This document shows positions 26,797-35,895 of a DNA stretch of 64,000 nt, piece by piece. Where the stretch lies: the NCBI RefSeq assembly GCF_000165485.1, contig NC_014623.1:1197501-1261500 (forward strand), read 5' to 3'. The translations under genes and the position numbers were made by a program. This stretch comes from Stigmatella aurantiaca DW4/3-1. GTDB lineage: Bacteria; Myxococcota; Myxococcia; Myxococcales; Myxococcaceae. The first letter of the stretch is position 1, and the number at the start of each line of letters is the position of its first letter. The notes beneath the pieces were generated by a model. It had not been told where the DNA came from and did no database searches. It worked only from the letters and a program-made list of their open reading frames with translations.

Positions 26797-26911
26797 GTCA
26801 TGTCCTCAGGGTGAGTCATGGAGGCACGGCGCTCACCGTGAGCGCCGTTGTCTCTCCATGGGGTACGGCGGTGAGAGGGCTACGGGGGAGGACCCGGCAG
26901 GCCCGCGTGCG

Positions 26912-27559
26912 TCACGGGAAATACTCGGTGACCATCCGGAGCTGCGCGAGGGACGTGGGGCCCAGGGTAAACGTGTAGGTAACCCCTTCGGTCAGCTCCA
27001 GGCCCGCCATGTGCTGGAGCCCGGTGCAGACCGTGGTGTGCTTCTCGGCGATGACCGCCACGGGAATCGTTCCCTCGTGCACGGTGAGCGGCACGTGTTC
27101 GCTCAGGTAGACGATGAAGTCGCCGGTGCCGAAGGCCTTGAACTGGAAGGTGCCGGTGGAGCCCTCCGCGGTCTGGCGCAGGTTCACCGTGTAGAGCGTG
27201 TGGAAGGCATCCACCCGGGGCATGCGGCTCTCCGAGGCTGTCACCGAAGCATAGGGCCCATTGGCCACGTGCCAGCAGGCGTGCTCGCCATCGTCTCCGA
27301 AGTCGAACTCGCCTTCCTCGCGGGGCACGTGGTGGGGATCCACCACGCACACCAATTGCTCTTCGGGGGCCAGATAGCCGCGATCACAGTGGCACCAGTC
27401 GCCCTCGGCTTCCCGGTGGATGTGGCCGTGGGGGGCGCAGGGGTCCTCTTGTTCCTGTGGGTCTTCTGGCGGGGGCTCCCCTGCAGGCTCGGAGTCACCG
27501 CATGCCACGAGGACCGCACCGCATGCGGCCAAGAAGGATCGACGGAGGGGAAGGTGCAT
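26912..27559 (-). CDS. lipoprotein with H-x-C-x-H domain and EGF-like Cys/His segment
   Basis: 215 residues with a lipoprotein signal (VLVACG, Cys 20). Residues 41-71 contain CAPHGHIHREAEGDWCHC and a further Cys, a compact Cys/His-rich segment that looks like an EGF-type fold. The shared family domain starts at HACWH (H93, C95, H97), followed by AFHTLYTVNL, FQFKAFGTGDFIVYLS and YTFTLGPTS. A role in binding a metal or ligand at the outer surface is inferred. It sits 28 bp downstream of the next family member, so the two are probably one transcript. Confidence 0.77.
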   Translation of the reverse strand: MHLPLRRSFLAACGAVLVACGDSEPAGEPPPEDPQEQEDPCAPHGHIHREAEGDWCHCDRGYLAPEEQLVCVVDPHHVPREEGEFDFGDDGEHACWHVANGPYASVTASESRMPRVDAFHTLYTVNLRQTAEGSTGTFQFKAFGTGDFIVYLSEHVPLTVHEGTIPVAVIAEKHTTVCTGLQHMAGLELTEGVTYTFTLGPTSLAQLRMVTEYFP

Positions 27560-27587
27560 GGGTCTTCACCGGGGCGAAGCGAGGGGA

Positions 27588-28181
27588 CTACTCCTCCTCG
27601 TGCTCGTGGGCCGCTTCCTCGACCAGGAGGGTGAAGGCGGCGTCGCTCGCGCTGTAGGCGTCGAACTCGAAGCGGTAGACCTTGTTGGCCTCGAGGTCCG
27701 CCGTCACCAGGCGGCGGAGGCTGCCGCAGGCCGTCTGATCGATGACGTACGAGCACTCCTGGGCCACCAGCGTGGTGCCGTCGTAGATCTTCAACCCCCG
27801 GAAGCGCGACAGGAAGATCGCGTACTCGGTGGACTCCACGGGACGGTAGGTGACGGAGCCCTTGTAGAAGCGCCAGCCCACCTTGGGCAGGGTGACGTTG
27901 TAGGCGGTGTGTGCCAGGTTGACGTTGGGCAGGGGGGTGCTGCCAGGGGCGGCCGCGGACACGGCCACGAACGGGCCGTAGGTGCCGTGCTCGCAGGAGT
28001 GCTCGACAAGCTCCTCGTCCGGGCCCTCGCAGGTGACCTGCTCCACGTACACGGACTCCTGGCGCTCCGCCTCGGTGAGCCCCTGGGGCTCGGGGGTCTC
28101 CTGCGTCTGGCCGCAGCCGACCAGCAACAGCGAGAGGCCAGAGGAGAGCAGGACCGTCTTGAACAGCGATTCCATCTTCAT
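27588..28181 (-). CDS. lipoprotein with H-x-C-x-H domain
   Basis: 197 residues. The signal peptide ends SLLLVGCG (Cys 23). The shared domain is nearly the whole mature protein: HSCEH (H61, C63, H65), GPFVAVSA, NLAHTAYNVTL, VTYRPVESTEYAIFLS, a pair of Cys (QECSY, QTACG) and YRFEFDAYS, ending with an acidic His/Glu tail (EEAAHEHEEE). It is the simplest member and defines the domain well. It is the first family gene in the transcription order after the 28921 gene. Confidence 0.77.
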   Translation of the reverse strand: MKMESLFKTVLLSSGLSLLLVGCGQTQETPEPQGLTEAERQESVYVEQVTCEGPDEELVEHSCEHGTYGPFVAVSAAAPGSTPLPNVNLAHTAYNVTLPKVGWRFYKGSVTYRPVESTEYAIFLSRFRGLKIYDGTTLVAQECSYVIDQTACGSLRRLVTADLEANKVYRFEFDAYSASDAAFTLLVEEAAHEHEEE

Positions 28182-28240
28182 GGGGGGATACTCCTTGGGT
28201 TGGGCACTGCGGGTGTGTCAGGGACAGGCCGGTGGCGGCC

Positions 28241-28921
28241 TCAGAGAGGCTCGGGGCGCAGCACCGCCCACGAGACGGTCACTTCTCCAGAGGGCAGGTG
28301 CTCGGGGGGCAGTTGCATGTGAGGCCCCACTTCGCCGAGCTGGAGCCCGGCCACGCGCCGGTGGGCCTCTTCATAGGAGGCGGTGTCCGGGAATTTCACC
28401 TGGGCCAGACACCCGGCGCTGTAGCACTCCGTGGACTCCCACTGGACGGGGAGGACCGAGGTGGTGATCGTCTCGCGCCATCGCTCGAGGGCCGTGCGGG
28501 CCTCTTGTGTCCAAGGCTCCTGGCTCTTGCCAGAGGCGAAGAACTCACTGAGCACGGCGTCCCGGCGCGCCACCAACGTGGGGTGGTCTCCTCGAAGCGC
28601 CACGGCGATGCGGCCGCGAAGCTGGGTTGCCAGCGTGCCCTCCTCTCGGACGGGCGGGGGACGCCGGGCCACGGTGACCGGCGCCTGAGCGCGGGAGGGG
28701 GAGGGGGAGGGGGACACCGCGGGAACGGCGGGCGCGGGCGGCAGCGCCTTCGCCCGGTGCGGACGCACGGGGGAAGCGGGAGGGGTCGCTGGGTTTATTT
28801 GCAGAAGGGCGGTGGGGAACAGGTCCTCGGCTGGGAGCTCCACGGGGCGCTGCAGCCACAGGGTGAGGGCGCCCGCCAGCAGCGCTCCCCCGCCTCCGAT
28901 ACTCCACACGAGCTTGCTCAT
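28241..28921 (-). CDS. membrane-anchored hypothetical protein with C-x5-C motif
   Basis: 226 residues. An N-terminal hydrophobic segment (residues 4-22) acts as anchor or uncleaved signal, and a Pro/Ala-rich linker follows to about residue 85. The C-terminal domain carries WESTECYSAGCLAQVKF, a motif of a strand with two Cys that recurs in many myxobacterial proteins of unknown function. The start is ATG at 28921. It lies 59 bp upstream of the H-x-C-x-H lipoprotein genes and is plausibly the first gene of their operon. Confidence 0.7.
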   Translation of the reverse strand: MSKLVWSIGGGGALLAGALTLWLQRPVELPAEDLFPTALLQINPATPPASPVRPHRAKALPPAPAVPAVSPSPSPSRAQAPVTVARRPPPVREEGTLATQLRGRIAVALRGDHPTLVARRDAVLSEFFASGKSQEPWTQEARTALERWRETITTSVLPVQWESTECYSAGCLAQVKFPDTASYEEAHRRVAGLQLGEVGPHMQLPPEHLPSGEVTVSWAVLRPEPL

Positions 28922-29242
28922 GGACTCTCCCGGGAACGCCAGCGCACCCGCTTCGCGCCCTCACTCCTTCGTGGAGCGCGCGAGACAAATGCCACAGGAG
29001 TTCAAACGCAATCAAGTTGCATTTAAAGAAAAAGGGCAGGCGCTCTTGTCTCCGCCGGACGGGGAGCTGGAACCTCCGTCAGGAGGGGGGGCGTGGCGAG
29101 TCGAGGGACGAGGGACGGTGCGCGGCAGCGCCGCACGTGGCGCGCTCCATCGCGCAGGCGCTCACCGGGGCGTGGGCCCCCGCGGTGACGCCGCCGCTGG
29201 GGCGCGCCTCTTATGGAGGGGGCATGCCGGCCGCCGACGGGG
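28922..29242. other. intergenic region
   Basis: About 320 bp on the minus-strand side between the EcsC gene and the 28921 gene. It holds a short A/T-rich patch at about 29010-29035 (TTTAAAGAAAAAG) amid GC-rich sequence, which may be the promoter area for the lipoprotein run. No gene is supported. Confidence 0.5.
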
Positions 29243-29869
29243 TCAGCCCGTCTTCTTGGTGCGGGAACGGGCCTTGGCGTGTGCCTTGTCGAAGCCCTCG
29301 TAGAAACGCACCGCCTGCTCGCCCACGCTCTGGATGTGGTGGTTGTTGAGGTAGGCGGTGATGGGGGCGGCCACCAACGGCATGGCCCGGCCCAGCGTGG
29401 GCAGGCCGCCCTTGGCGAGCAGCTTCGCCGCCAGCCCGCCGAGCACCTTCGGGCTGGAGCGCCGCAGCGAGCCCAGGCCATTGGCGTACCCGAACAGGTC
29501 CAACAGCTCGCCCCGGGCGCGCTCGCTCTTGAGGTTCACCTTGTAGAGCGTGGCCATGTCCACCAGGAGGATGATCTGGAGCCACGTCATGAAGACCAGG
29601 TCCGCGGGCACCGAGATGAGGCCGAAGACGCCGCTGACTCCGCCCGCCATGCTGGCCATGGCCTTCTTGCCCTCGATGAGGTGCTGGGCCAGCTCCTTCG
29701 GACCCGCCGAAGGGAAACGCTTCTCCAGATCCGCCACCCGTTTGCGCGAGCGGGAGATCTCCTGCAGCACGAGGTCCGACAGCCGGGCACCGGCCAGTTT
29801 CTTCAGCTCCGGGGGAGACAGCTTCTTGAACACGGAGAGCTGCGCGACGAAGGCATCATAGAAAGCCAT
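29243..29869 (-). CDS. EcsC family protein
   Basis: A 208-residue protein matching the EcsC domain: a helical N-terminus (RVADLEKRFPSAGPKELAQHLI), the glycine/alanine-rich hydrophobic centre (ASMAGGVSGVFGLISVPADLVFMTWLQ) and the C-terminal HHIQSVGEQAVRFYEG. EcsC proteins are peripheral membrane proteins of uncertain role. It begins 3 bp after the end of the upstream lipoprotein gene, so the two are one transcription unit. The C-terminus is Lys/Arg-rich. Confidence 0.85.
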   Translation of the reverse strand: MAFYDAFVAQLSVFKKLSPPELKKLAGARLSDLVLQEISRSRKRVADLEKRFPSAGPKELAQHLIEGKKAMASMAGGVSGVFGLISVPADLVFMTWLQIILLVDMATLYKVNLKSERARGELLDLFGYANGLGSLRRSSPKVLGGLAAKLLAKGGLPTLGRAMPLVAAPITAYLNNHHIQSVGEQAVRFYEGFDKAHAKARSRTKKTG

Positions 29870-29872
29870 GGC

Positions 29873-30313
29873 TCAATAACCCCGCTCGGCGAGATAAAGG
29901 TCCACGAGGGCGCCTTCCTCGTACCAGGCATGGCGCATCTCCGAGTTGAACCAGCGTGAATCCGGCTTCGTGCCGCGGACCTCCAGCTTCACGCGGTTGG
30001 AACCCGTGTCGATGACGGCCGCGCGGGCCTTGCACGCGGGCCCCACTTCGTCGCCGTAGCCGCCCTCGAGGCACACCTCGTCTCCCACCGACAGGCGGCG
30101 GGTGTACGCCGTGCCCAGGTAGAGCGCGTCGTCACACGAGGAGCGCACGGAGGACTTGCCATGCGCGACGCAGCGGCTCGTCTTGGGGGCTGGATAGAAG
30201 GGGACGTTCGAGCCGAAGAGGACATCCTCGTCCTGGGGATTGGGCCGGGTTTCGATGGAGGAACACCCCGCCATCGCGAGCATCAGGCCGCCACCCACCC
30301 ACATCCTCCGCAT
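29873..30313 (-). CDS. hypothetical lipoprotein
   Basis: 146 residues. Lipoprotein signal MLAMAGCSS with Cys 17. The mature domain is small, beta-rich and has four Cys (RCVAH, SSCDD, EVCLE, PACKA) likely in two disulfides. I do not recognise the family. It is upstream of, and nearly abutting, the EcsC gene. RBS-like GAGGAAAGAG precedes the ATG. Confidence 0.7.
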   Translation of the reverse strand: MRRMWVGGGLMLAMAGCSSIETRPNPQDEDVLFGSNVPFYPAPKTSRCVAHGKSSVRSSCDDALYLGTAYTRRLSVGDEVCLEGGYGDEVGPACKARAAVIDTGSNRVKLEVRGTKPDSRWFNSEMRHAWYEEGALVDLYLAERGY

Positions 30314-30439
30314 CGTCTCTTTCCTCCGGGGCGGGGCCCCTGGCTGACACGGCTCCCGAGCATGGCAGAGCGTCCGCTGGGGGGTAAAGCATCTGGGCTG
30401 GCACGGTCCTTTTTAACGGGGGCCTCGCCGGGCCTCCGG

Positions 30440-33400
30440 TCAGGTCAGGGGGATCTCGAGGGTGGCGGTCGCGCCCTTGCCCGGCCCCTCGCTCTCCAGG
30501 TGGAGCCGTCCTCCCAGCATCTTCGCCGCCAGGGCGCTGGAGTGCAGGCCCAGGCCATGTCCCCCCTCCCGCGTGGTGAATCCCTGGGTGAAGAGCCGCG
30601 CGCGGATCTCCGGCGCGATGCCCATGCCGCTGTCCACCACCCGGATGCGGGCGGTGGTGCCCTGCGCTTCGAGCTGGATGTTCAGGTGGCGCTGCTCCTC
30701 GGGCAACAGGTTCATGGCGTTCTTGGCGTTGCTGATGAGGTTGATGAGGATCTGCAGCACCTTGTGCTTGTCCAGCCACACCTTGGACAGGGGCGTGAGC
30801 TGCTGGGTGACGCTGATGCCGTGGCGGACGAGCGCGGGCCGCTGGATGCTCAGCGCGTCCTCGACGAGGTCGGACAAGTCACACTCCTCGGTGACGAGGG
30901 TGCTGCGCGCATAGGTCTGCTGCACCTGGACAATGGCCCGGATGTGCTCGATGTGCTTGCTCATCGCCCCCATGCCCTCTTGGAGCGAGGACTGCTCCCG
31001 CAGCAGCTCGTCCGCGAGGGCGGAGAGGTAGCTCGAAATCTGCGGGCCGCGCGGATCCTTGGTGAGGAAGTCCGCCAGGCGGTCCCGGTGCTCCTCGAAC
31101 AGGTGGGTGACCTGCTTCAGCCGGCCCATGCGCGAGGTGTCCACCGTCTCGCGCATCATCTGGAGGTTGATGACGGCGCTGGTGAGGATGTTGCCCACGT
31201 TGTGGAGCACGTTGGAGGCCACCTCCGCCATGCCCGCCGCGCGGGCCGTGTCCACCAGGCGGGCCTGGGTCTGCTTCAGCTCCCGGGTGCGCTCCTCCAC
31301 GCGCTTCTCGAGTTCGTCGTTCGCCCGGCGCAGCGCCCCTTCCGCGTTCTGGACTTCCGAGTACAGCCGGGCGTTCTCGATGGAGATGGCCGCCTGGGTG
31401 GCGAGGTGTCCCAGCAGCTTGATGCGCGAGGGGGTGAAGGCGTTGGTGGCGAGGTTGTTCTCCAGGTACAGCGCCCCGCGGAACTCCTCCTGGAGCAGCA
31501 GGGGCAGGCAGAGCACGGAGCGGACGGGGTTGCGCTCGAACCACGTGTCGGAGACGTACGGGTGGGTCTGGGAGGCGTCGTTGATGAGCACGTGCTCCCG
31601 CGTGCGCCGGACGTAGGAGACGACGGTCCAGGGCAAGGGGGACGCGGCCTCGCTGGCCTCGGGGGCCGGGAGCGCTGCGCCGGAGAGGGCGGCGATCGAC
31701 AGGGTGTCGCCGTTGGGCAGCAACAGGGCGCCGCGCTGGGCCCCCGCGTTCTCCAGGGCGATGCGCAGCAGCGTGGCCGTCAGCCGCTCCAGGACAATCT
31801 CCTCGGAGATGGCCTGCTGGGCCTTCACCACGGCGAGCGCGTCAATGTGCGTCGAGTTCGTGTCCGTGGAGGAATCATCGGGGCCGTTGGAGGACGCCAG
31901 GTGGGGCCAGACGGTGTCCATGTGCTGGACCTTCCCCCGGGCGCCCCAGCGCAGGTATCCCTTCCGGGCCTTGCGGGCATAGGCCTCGGCGATGGTGGGC
32001 ACCTGCTTCTCGTACCAGAAGCGGGCGGCCAGCTCACACGCGAGGGCCGCTTTCTGGCGGTAGTCGTGCTCGCAGGCGGCCTCATAGGCCTGCTCGTAGG
32101 CGCGGAGGGCCTCGTCGTGCTGGCCCGTGACGCGGGCCAGCTCCGCGGAGACCAGCCGCTCGGGGACCTGGAAGGTCCAGGGGCTGTAGATGGCCCACTC
32201 GGCGAGCTGTTGCTGGTGCCGCCGCATCTCCTCCACCGCGCGTGTCTGCTCCTCGGCCGTCATCTTCGCGTGGCAGGCCGCCAGGGCCAGGGCGCGGAAG
32301 AGGTTGATCTCCATGAGCTGGATGTGGCCAATCGAGGACCAGCCCAGCTCATGGCTCTTGTTCGCGGCCTCGAGCGCCTCTGGGTACGCGCCGCGCATGA
32401 AGCAGGACTGCGACTTGATGAGCCAGTACCAGCACCGCATGGTGCTCATGCGCGCGGGCGTCAGCCCGGCCTCGAAGGCCGGCTCATCGAAGTCATCGCC
32501 GCTCATCGAGTCGAACGAGGGCGTCAGCCCGCGCAGTTGCTGCACGTGGCGCTGGGCGAAGTGGACGATGTCCTTCGAGTCCCGGAACTCGGCCCGCCGG
32601 GCGAAGTCCAGGTTGGTGACCGACTCCTGATAGACCTCCGCCAGGTCGCGCCCCAGGAAGAAGCTGACCATGACGATGTGGTTGAAGCAGTAGCCGGCCA
32701 CCTGGCTGTCGCTGGCCTGGAGCGTCAGGTGGAAGGCCTGGCGGACGAGCTCCAGTGACTTGGAGAGCGGCCGGGTCCAGTAGCTCAGCATCTCCATGCC
32801 GTAGAGGGCCTTGCCCCGGAGGGCCGTGAACCCATGGCGCTCGACGAGGGCGCAGGCGAGCTCTCCGAAGGCGTAGCCCTCGTGGTACTTCTTGAAGGCG
32901 TGCCCCAGCACGGCGAGGCCGTACCAGGTGTACCCGTTCACCGAGGCGCCCGTGTTGCCGTAGCGCAGGCTCAGGGCGACCATGCGGCTCAGGTGGAGCA
33001 AGAGCAGGTTGGTGTCCGTGACGAAGGCCGGCGCGTACATGGCGCCCAGCAGGCTCATCACCGCCTCCTTGTCCGGATCGGTCATGAGGGGCAGATCGAC
33101 GAGGCTCTCGATGGGGCGGTTTCCCAGCAGCTCCCACACCTCCGCGTGGGCGGCCTCCACCTCCTCCCACGTGGGGTGGGGCGACATGGGCATGCCCATC
33201 AGCGCGAGGCCCTCCAGGAGGCAGGTGAGCGCGTTCTGGATGTCGCCCATGCCGATGAGGATGTCGGTCTTCAGGCAGTAGCCGGCCGCCGTGTCCTTGC
33301 GGCTGCGGGTGTGGAGCAGCAGGTCATCCACCAGGCGGATTGCCTCGGTGGCGCTGCCGCTCATGAACTCGCACGTCGCGTGCTCCAGCCGGATCCGGAA

Positions 33401-35722
33401 CGCCAGCGCGGGCTCTGTCTCCCAGGGGGCCTCTGGCAGGAACTGGAACGCGGTCGCGAAGTAGTTCGCGGCCGAGCGGAGGGCGACCGAGTCCTTGGCC
33501 TTCTTGCCGGCCTCGGCATTCAGGCGCGCCACGCGCAGGCGCTCCTCGGGGCTGGTGATGAGCTCCGCGCCGGCGTTGAGCTGGCCGACGACGTCGAAGA
33601 GCTTCTCCTGCACCTCCTCGGGCGAGAGGCTCTCCAGCATCAGCCGGCCGATGCGCAGGTGGACGTTCTTGCGCTCCTGCTTGGCGATGAGGGTGTAGGC
33701 GGCCTGCTGGATGCGGTCGTGGAGGAACCGGTACTGCTCGGTGTCGACGCGGACGAGCAGCCCCTCGAGGAAGGCGGAGGACAGATCCCGCTGCACGTCG
33801 CTGACCTCCGTGCGGTGGGAGATGATGCCCAGCATCTGGAGCGGGAAGGTGTTGCCGACGCACGCCGCCAGCCGCAGCAGGTGCTGGGTCCCGAAGGAGA
33901 GCTGGCGCAGCTTGCCCACCATGAAGTCGACGACGTTGTCGGAGTAGCCCTTCGCCTGGACCCCCGCCGCATCCCAGCGCCAGGCCCCCTTGAGGGTGCG
34001 CACCAGGAGCCCGTCTTGGTGGAGCGTCAGCATGAACTGCAAGAGGAAGAACGGGTTGCCGCCGGTCTTTTCGTGCGCCAGCTTCGAGAGCGGCTCGACG
34101 ACCTCCGAGGCCCCCGCCCCGGGCAGCGCATCGGAGACGAGCTGCCGCACCTGGTCGAGGTTGAGCGGCTCGAGCTGGACGTCGGTCATCCGGGCGCCCG
34201 CCGAGCGCATCTCCGTCAGCGCCAGGGCCAGCGGATGGGAGGGGCTCACCTCGTTGTCCCGGTAGGCGCCGATGAGGAGCACCGACGGCGATGCGGGGTG
34301 GGTGAGCAGGTGCTGGATGAGATGGAGGCTGGCCATGTCGGCCCACTGCAAGTCATCCAGGAAGAGGACGAGGGGGTGCTCCGGGGTGGCGAAGAGGCCG
34401 AGGAACTTGCGGAACAGGCGGGTGAAGCGGTGCTGGGCCTCGGACGGGGGCAGCTCCTGGACGGGCGGCTGCTTGCCGGCGACGAGCTCCAACTGAGGCA
34501 CCATGTCCACCAGGATCTGGCCCTGGCCCTCGAAGGCCTCCTGGAGGCGCTCGCGCCACCGGACCAGCGCCTCGTCGCTGCCGGCCAGGAGCTGCTGGAT
34601 CAGTCCCCGGATGGCCTGTGCCAGGGTGGCATACGGAATGGCCTGCTGGAGCTGATCGAACTTCCCGCTGAGGAAGAAGCCGCGCTGGCGCACCACGGGC
34701 TTGTGCAACTCGTGCACCACCGCGGACTTCCCGATGCCGGAGTAGCCGCGCACGAGGAGCAGCTCGGGGCTGCCCCCGCGGGCCACACGCTCGAAGCCCT
34801 GGAGCAGCGTGGCCGCCTGGGCGTCACGCCCGTAGAGCCGCTGGGGGAGCTGGAAGTGGGTGGGAAAGTCATACACCCCCGGCGGGAAGTCCTCGTCCAC
34901 GCCCCGGCGCAGGTTTTCCCGGCACCGCTCCAGGTCCGCCTTCAGGCCGTCGGCGCTCTGGTAGCGCTCCTCGGCCACCTTGGCCATCAGCTTGAGCACG
35001 ATGGCGGACAGCACCGGGGGCAGGCTGGGAACGTGCTCGATGGGCGGTGGGGGCGCCACCGCCATGTGGGCGTGGAACCACTCGAGCGCGTCGCGCCCAT
35101 AGAAGGGCCGGTGGCCCGTCAGCATCTCGTAGAGCGTGATGCCCAGCGAGTAGAGGTCGGTGCGGTAGTCCACCGAGCGGTTCATGCGCCCGGTCTGCTC
35201 GGGCGACATGTAGGCCAGCGTCCCCTCGATGAGCGGGGTGGGGGCCGCGTCCACATGCTCGACGAGCTGGAGCGTGGCGATGCCGAAGTCGATCAGGCGC
35301 GCTTCCCCCAAGGGGGTGATGATGATGTTGGAGGGCTTGATGTCCTTGTGGATGACGCCGCGCCGGTGAAGCTCCGCCAGGATGGACGTCAGCGAGATGG
35401 CGATGTCCAGCGCCTTCGCCAGCTCGAAGGGCTTGCCGGTGAGGTCCGCGAGCAGATCTCCCTGCACCTCCTCCAGCAGCAGCCCGAGGCGATCATGGAT
35501 GCGCTCGCACGCGTGCGCCCGGGTGATGCCCTGCACGTCGCTCAGGCGCTGGAGCAGATCGAACTCGCGCCGGTAGCGCTCGCTCTCGCGCGGCCCGGAG
35601 GAGGCCATGGGCATCTTGAGGATGAAGGGCAGACCGTCCGAGTCGCGCACCGCGCGAAACAGCAGGTTGGAACCCGTGGCCTTGAGCGAGCCCACGAGGG
35701 TGTAGCCTGGAATGGTCAGCAT
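30440..35722 (-). CDS. trifunctional Ser/Thr kinase / AAA-type ATPase / histidine kinase
   Basis: A 1760-residue fusion. Residues 1-270 are a eukaryotic-like protein kinase: K36 in FILKMP, HKDIKPSN (125-132), DFG (145-147), TLAYMSPEQTG. Next is a PknK-type AAA/STAND ATPase with P-loop GYSGIGKSAVV and Walker B LFLDDLQWAD, followed by a long TPR-like helical region (residues about 700-1280). A GAF domain lies at about 1320-1460, then a coiled coil, then a histidine kinase with phosphoacceptor in NVLHNVGNILTS and a HATPase (NLISNAKNAM, DSGMGI, GGHGLGLHSSALAA). The architecture is known from myxobacteria, where the kinases integrate development or stress cues. All catalytic motifs look intact. 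Many long antisense frames across it are coding shadows. Confidence 0.95.
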   Translation of the reverse strand: MLTIPGYTLVGSLKATGSNLLFRAVRDSDGLPFILKMPMASSGPRESERYRREFDLLQRLSDVQGITRAHACERIHDRLGLLLEEVQGDLLADLTGKPFELAKALDIAISLTSILAELHRRGVIHKDIKPSNIIITPLGEARLIDFGIATLQLVEHVDAAPTPLIEGTLAYMSPEQTGRMNRSVDYRTDLYSLGITLYEMLTGHRPFYGRDALEWFHAHMAVAPPPPIEHVPSLPPVLSAIVLKLMAKVAEERYQSADGLKADLERCRENLRRGVDEDFPPGVYDFPTHFQLPQRLYGRDAQAATLLQGFERVARGGSPELLLVRGYSGIGKSAVVHELHKPVVRQRGFFLSGKFDQLQQAIPYATLAQAIRGLIQQLLAGSDEALVRWRERLQEAFEGQGQILVDMVPQLELVAGKQPPVQELPPSEAQHRFTRLFRKFLGLFATPEHPLVLFLDDLQWADMASLHLIQHLLTHPASPSVLLIGAYRDNEVSPSHPLALALTEMRSAGARMTDVQLEPLNLDQVRQLVSDALPGAGASEVVEPLSKLAHEKTGGNPFFLLQFMLTLHQDGLLVRTLKGAWRWDAAGVQAKGYSDNVVDFMVGKLRQLSFGTQHLLRLAACVGNTFPLQMLGIISHRTEVSDVQRDLSSAFLEGLLVRVDTEQYRFLHDRIQQAAYTLIAKQERKNVHLRIGRLMLESLSPEEVQEKLFDVVGQLNAGAELITSPEERLRVARLNAEAGKKAKDSVALRSAANYFATAFQFLPEAPWETEPALAFRIRLEHATCEFMSGSATEAIRLVDDLLLHTRSRKDTAAGYCLKTDILIGMGDIQNALTCLLEGLALMGMPMSPHPTWEEVEAAHAEVWELLGNRPIESLVDLPLMTDPDKEAVMSLLGAMYAPAFVTDTNLLLLHLSRMVALSLRYGNTGASVNGYTWYGLAVLGHAFKKYHEGYAFGELACALVERHGFTALRGKALYGMEMLSYWTRPLSKSLELVRQAFHLTLQASDSQVAGYCFNHIVMVSFFLGRDLAEVYQESVTNLDFARRAEFRDSKDIVHFAQRHVQQLRGLTPSFDSMSGDDFDEPAFEAGLTPARMSTMRCWYWLIKSQSCFMRGAYPEALEAANKSHELGWSSIGHIQLMEINLFRALALAACHAKMTAEEQTRAVEEMRRHQQQLAEWAIYSPWTFQVPERLVSAELARVTGQHDEALRAYEQAYEAACEHDYRQKAALACELAARFWYEKQVPTIAEAYARKARKGYLRWGARGKVQHMDTVWPHLASSNGPDDSSTDTNSTHIDALAVVKAQQAISEEIVLERLTATLLRIALENAGAQRGALLLPNGDTLSIAALSGAALPAPEASEAASPLPWTVVSYVRRTREHVLINDASQTHPYVSDTWFERNPVRSVLCLPLLLQEEFRGALYLENNLATNAFTPSRIKLLGHLATQAAISIENARLYSEVQNAEGALRRANDELEKRVEERTRELKQTQARLVDTARAAGMAEVASNVLHNVGNILTSAVINLQMMRETVDTSRMGRLKQVTHLFEEHRDRLADFLTKDPRGPQISSYLSALADELLREQSSLQEGMGAMSKHIEHIRAIVQVQQTYARSTLVTEECDLSDLVEDALSIQRPALVRHGISVTQQLTPLSKVWLDKHKVLQILINLISNAKNAMNLLPEEQRHLNIQLEAQGTTARIRVVDSGMGIAPEIRARLFTQGFTTREGGHGLGLHSSALAAKMLGGRLHLESEGPGKGATATLEIPLT

Positions 35723-35895
35723 GGATCGGATCCCCCCGGCGCTATTGTGCGGTCAGGGAGATCCGGCTGTCTTCTGGAATATGGGAAGGGACCCTGCCAG
35801 CGTGTTGAAAGCTCAACCCGGCTTACCGAAAAAGCGCTCGGATCCCGACTTTCGCAGTTTCATCAAATCACGCACTGCGGCGTGCATCCGGTGAC

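Noticed and set aside
30390..30415. TGGCAC-N5-TTTTT as a sigma-54 promoter
   Set aside because: The -12 element is not TTGC and no plus-strand gene starts after it.
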